This document shows positions 61,800 to 64,000 of a DNA stretch of 64,000 bases, piece after piece. The stretch covers positions 1 to 64,000 of the forward strand of contig NZ_WUUL01000014.1 in the NCBI RefSeq assembly GCF_009831235.1, given 5' to 3'. The notes beneath the pieces were generated by a model. It was not told where the DNA came from. It saw nothing but the letters and a program-made list of their open reading frames with translations, and ran no database searches. Position 1 is the stretch's first letter, and each line of letters begins with the position of its first letter. Position numbers and translations under genes: made by a program. The DNA is from Shimazuella alba. Its GTDB lineage: Bacteria; Bacillota; Bacilli; Thermoactinomycetales; Thermoactinomycetaceae.

Positions 61800-62636
61800 A
61801 TGAATCGTAATTATTATCTAAATAGGCGTTCTTTTCTAAAGTGGTCTTTTATTGGAATAGCTAGTCTTATACCCTTAACTGCTGGATATAGCTATGGTAT
61901 TGAGCCGAGATTATTAGAAGTGGTCGAAAGAAGAATCAGTCTCTCTCGATTATCCTCCTCCTTTCATGGGATTCGAGTTGTTGTTTTTGGAGATCTACAT
62001 GCAGGTTTTCATATGGAAGAACATCATGTTAGACATGTTGTTGATAAGATAATGGCACAAAAGCCAGATTTGCTGCTTTTTACTGGAGATTTGGTAGATG
62101 ATAGTCAGCAGATCATTCCTTCTATACTCCCTCATCTCAAGAAGTTGCACGCTCCCCTTGGCAAATATGCCGTATTAGGAAACCATGATTACCGTGGCGA
62201 TCAAGTAGTTCTTGGTCTTCATCAAAGTGGGTTTCATGTTCTGGAAAACGCACATCATCTCATAAAAAAAGGATCAGATACATTGGTGATTGCAGGGGTA
62301 GAAGATATGTTGCAAGGGAAAGCAGATTTGTCCCAAGCATTAAATGAAGTTCCTGATGCATGTACGATTCTTTTATCGCATTGTCCAGATTTTTCCGATC
62401 AGATCGAAACAAATCAAGTCGATCTGCAAGTATCAGGTCATACCCACGGGGGACAAGTACGTTTTCCATTTATCGGTGCTTTGATAACTCCACCTGGAGG
62501 ACAAAAATACATAGATGATCTTTACCAATTAGAAAAAACCAAAGTATATGTGAATAGAGGAATAGGAACCACTATTTTACCTTTTCGCTTTCACTGCCAA
62601 CCACAAATATCCGTATTGCATCTTGTCCAAACTTAA
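61800..62636 (+). CDS. Tat-exported metallophosphoesterase, YkuE-like
   Basis: The 278-residue calcineurin-like phosphoesterase has a twin-arginine signal (NRRSFLKW followed by a hydrophobic stretch) and the metal motifs VVFGDLHAG, FTGDLVDD, LGNHDYRG, LLSHCPD and SGHTHGGQ. B. subtilis YkuE is a known Tat substrate with the same layout. ATG 61800 follows AAAAGGAG; the frame from 61755 is upstream extension. Confidence 0.9.
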   Translation: MNRNYYLNRRSFLKWSFIGIASLIPLTAGYSYGIEPRLLEVVERRISLSRLSSSFHGIRVVVFGDLHAGFHMEEHHVRHVVDKIMAQKPDLLLFTGDLVDDSQQIIPSILPHLKKLHAPLGKYAVLGNHDYRGDQVVLGLHQSGFHVLENAHHLIKKGSDTLVIAGVEDMLQGKADLSQALNEVPDACTILLSHCPDFSDQIETNQVDLQVSGHTHGGQVRFPFIGALITPPGGQKYIDDLYQLEKTKVYVNRGIGTTILPFRFHCQPQISVLHLVQT

Positions 62637-62743
62637 ACGGCACTCAAAATAAAATTTCCTCAATCTTTTGCTGGTTCCCTGACACAAGTTGTCAGGTGAA
62701 TATTTCTATAATTGCAAGATAAGAAAAGGAAGAGGGATACTTG

Positions 62744-63460
62744 ATGGAACAACGAGAGCAAACAATGGGAATAGTATTTATTCACGGAGCAGGATTGCAA
62801 AGTAACATTTGGGACAAGGTAGCAAAACAATTAAATCATCCTATTTTATCGGTTTCATTTCCAGTAGAAAACCGAAAACAGATGAGATTAAAAGACTACA
62901 AAGACTATATTCAACAAAGATTGAAATCTTGGAAAGTTGAAAAATTTGTTATTGTTGCTCATTCAATAGGAGGAATAATCGGTTTAGAATGTGCGAGTAT
63001 ATTTCCAGATCGCTTAGTAGGATTTGTTGCGGTAGGGGCAGCTATCCCAAGAGAAGGAGAATCGTTTCTTTCCTTATTTCCATATGCAAAATGTCTCATG
63101 ATGAGGTTACTACTCCATGTTTTTGGGACAAAACCACCTGAAACAGCAATTCGAAAAGGACTTTGCAATGATCTAACTAGTGAGCAAGCGGATGAGATTG
63201 TGCATTCTTTTGTTCCAGAATCGATATATCTTTATACAGATCTACTAAGAGTCTCCGTTCCGAGCGTCGAGAAGCTGTATGTAAAACTTTCACATGATCA
63301 AGAATTTTTGCCTACATTTCAGGATCAAATGATTATTAATCTTGTTCCACAAAGGATTGAAAGCATAGACACTGGGCATCTACCTATGGTTAGTGACCCA
63401 CAACAACTGAGTTTGATATTGCATGATTTTATCAAGGACATAAAAATAAGGACCATTTAA
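62744..63460 (+). CDS. Alpha/beta hydrolase
   Basis: The 238-residue protein has the nucleophile elbow AHSIGG (Ser at about residue 75), an oxyanion-region FIHGAGLQSNIWD, and a late His (IDTGHLPMV). Cytosolic; substrate unknown. ATG 62744 follows AGGAAGAGGG. Confidence 0.87.
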   Translation: MEQREQTMGIVFIHGAGLQSNIWDKVAKQLNHPILSVSFPVENRKQMRLKDYKDYIQQRLKSWKVEKFVIVAHSIGGIIGLECASIFPDRLVGFVAVGAAIPREGESFLSLFPYAKCLMMRLLLHVFGTKPPETAIRKGLCNDLTSEQADEIVHSFVPESIYLYTDLLRVSVPSVEKLYVKLSHDQEFLPTFQDQMIINLVPQRIESIDTGHLPMVSDPQQLSLILHDFIKDIKIRTI

Positions 63461-63584
63461 ACTTAGTTATCTCATCCTCTTGGAAAAATAATAATATTTA
63501 GAATCATTCGATTTGCTAAGAGTCTCTGCATAGTATAATCTCAATAGTGGGAAAAGAGGGGTTAGAAGGAAGAAGGAGAATGCT

Positions 63585-64000
63585 ATGGGGTCAGTACGTG
63601 CATTAGGAAAATTTCTAAAACCTTATAAAGGGATTGCTATTCTCGGTCCATTGTTTATGGTGTTGGAAGTAACGATGGATTTACTGCAGCCGACAATCAT
63701 GCAGCATATCATTGACAAAGGGATAGCAAATCAAGACACGGCTTATGTTATTCGCATGGGCATTTTAATGATTGTCGTAGCACTTATCGGGTTAGCTGGT
63801 GGATTGGGCTGTATTTTTTTCTCCACCAAAACGGCTGTCCATTTTTCTGCTGATGTTCGAAAAGCAGTTCTTAGTAAAATTGTTATGTTTTCAGGAGAAA
63901 ATCGAGATACATTTGGTACTGGGAAATTAATTACGATTGTTACCAATGATATTGTAACCTTGCAAACTGCACTCAACATGACATTGCGAGTGTTGGTTCG
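63585..64000 (+). CDS. ABC transporter, fused permease/ATPase (partial at window end)
   Basis: The frame starts at ATG 63585 (AGAAGGAG site) and runs off the window. The visible 138 residues start MGSVRALGKFLKPYKG, have two transmembrane segments and an ABC exporter first-membrane-helix pattern (LLQPTIMQHIIDKGIANQD; RDTFGTGKLITIVTNDI), as in YknU/MdlB-like heterodimeric exporters. The ATPase part lies outside. Confidence 0.85.
   Translation, partial: MGSVRALGKFLKPYKGIAILGPLFMVLEVTMDLLQPTIMQHIIDKGIANQDTAYVIRMGILMIVVALIGLAGGLGCIFFSTKTAVHFSADVRKAVLSKIVMFSGENRDTFGTGKLITIVTNDIVTLQTALNMTLRVLV

Noticed and set aside
1-64000. tRNA, rRNA, tmRNA, 6S, SRP RNA or replication origin
   Set aside because: None was recognised by eye on either strand; a covariance-model search would be needed to exclude small RNAs.

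Overview
The window looks like a chromosomal segment of a low-G+C, endospore-forming Firmicute of the order Bacillales. The evidence is an SspI-type spore protein gene next to a TrmH-family methylase and pheST, a SleB-type cortex hydrolase, T-box leaders before argS, ilvB and pheS, an AUU-started infC, and AAA/GAA-rich codon use. A thermoactinomycete-like member is possible, but that is only an inference. No tRNA, rRNA, CRISPR array, integrase or phage structural module was recognised.

Layout. 0-7.5 kb: PBP5-type carboxypeptidase, a kinase relic, a lipoprotein, T-box-argS, and L20 leader-infC-rpmI-rplT. 7.5-11 kb: a decayed IS605/TnpB element, a hypothetical gene and ilvD. 11.2-17.4 kb (minus strand): a thiazole/oxazole-modified microcin cluster of the heterocycloanthracin type, made of a precursor with 11 Cys, a ThiF-like maturation protein, a YcaO cyclodehydratase and a double SagB-type dehydrogenase. 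A non-autonomous IS605-like element sits between two of the enzyme genes. 17.7-22.9 kb: T-box-ilvB-ilvN-ilvC-(leuA relic)-leuB. 24-33 kb: an SDR relic, a kinase, PhoH/PIN, aldo/keto reductase, a BdbD/BdbC pair, a YjcZ-like peptide and an M42 peptidase. 33-40.6 kb: sspI, rRNA methylase, T-box-pheST, zapA, Rpn-type nuclease and sleB. 43.4-50.6 kb: a holin-like membrane protein, mutS2, an ArAE-type protein, an M2-type peptidase, and TetR-DoxX. 52-64 kb: ubiX-like, an RsmF-type methylase, a nucleobase permease, acyl-CoA ligase, a YkyA-like lipoprotein, an ankyrin protein, a Tat-exported phosphoesterase, a hydrolase and the start of an ABC exporter.

The most unusual pattern is a set of about 15 solitary small genes scattered through the intergenic spaces on both strands (about 3.6, 11.0, 23.1, 23.6, 26.6, 27.1, 32.8, 40.8, 41.3, 41.7, 42.4, 42.8, 49.0, 50.7, 51.7, 57.9 and 58.5 kb). 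Each tends to have its own promoter, often a good sigma-A match, one small ORF of unknown function that usually has higher G+C and AAG/GAG-biased codons, and a strong GC-rich hairpin without a U-tract just after the stop. Native genes nearby end in ordinary U-tract terminators. Two of the units are paralogues (40.8 and 42.4 kb) whose hairpins differ by compensatory base-pair changes. Two others (26.6 and 27.1 kb) share a structured 3' element ending in GGAACCTG. Some members are intact and strongly foreign in composition. Others look like host DNA or are broken by stops and frameshifts, as expected from repeated arrivals followed by decay. I know no described system with this form.

Metabolically, the branched-chain block makes ilvBNC and ilvD products, but leuA is reduced to fragments and leuCD do not follow leuB, so leucine synthesis from this locus looks broken. 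Several frameshifted genes could be real decay or assembly error, and I cannot tell which from one sequence.
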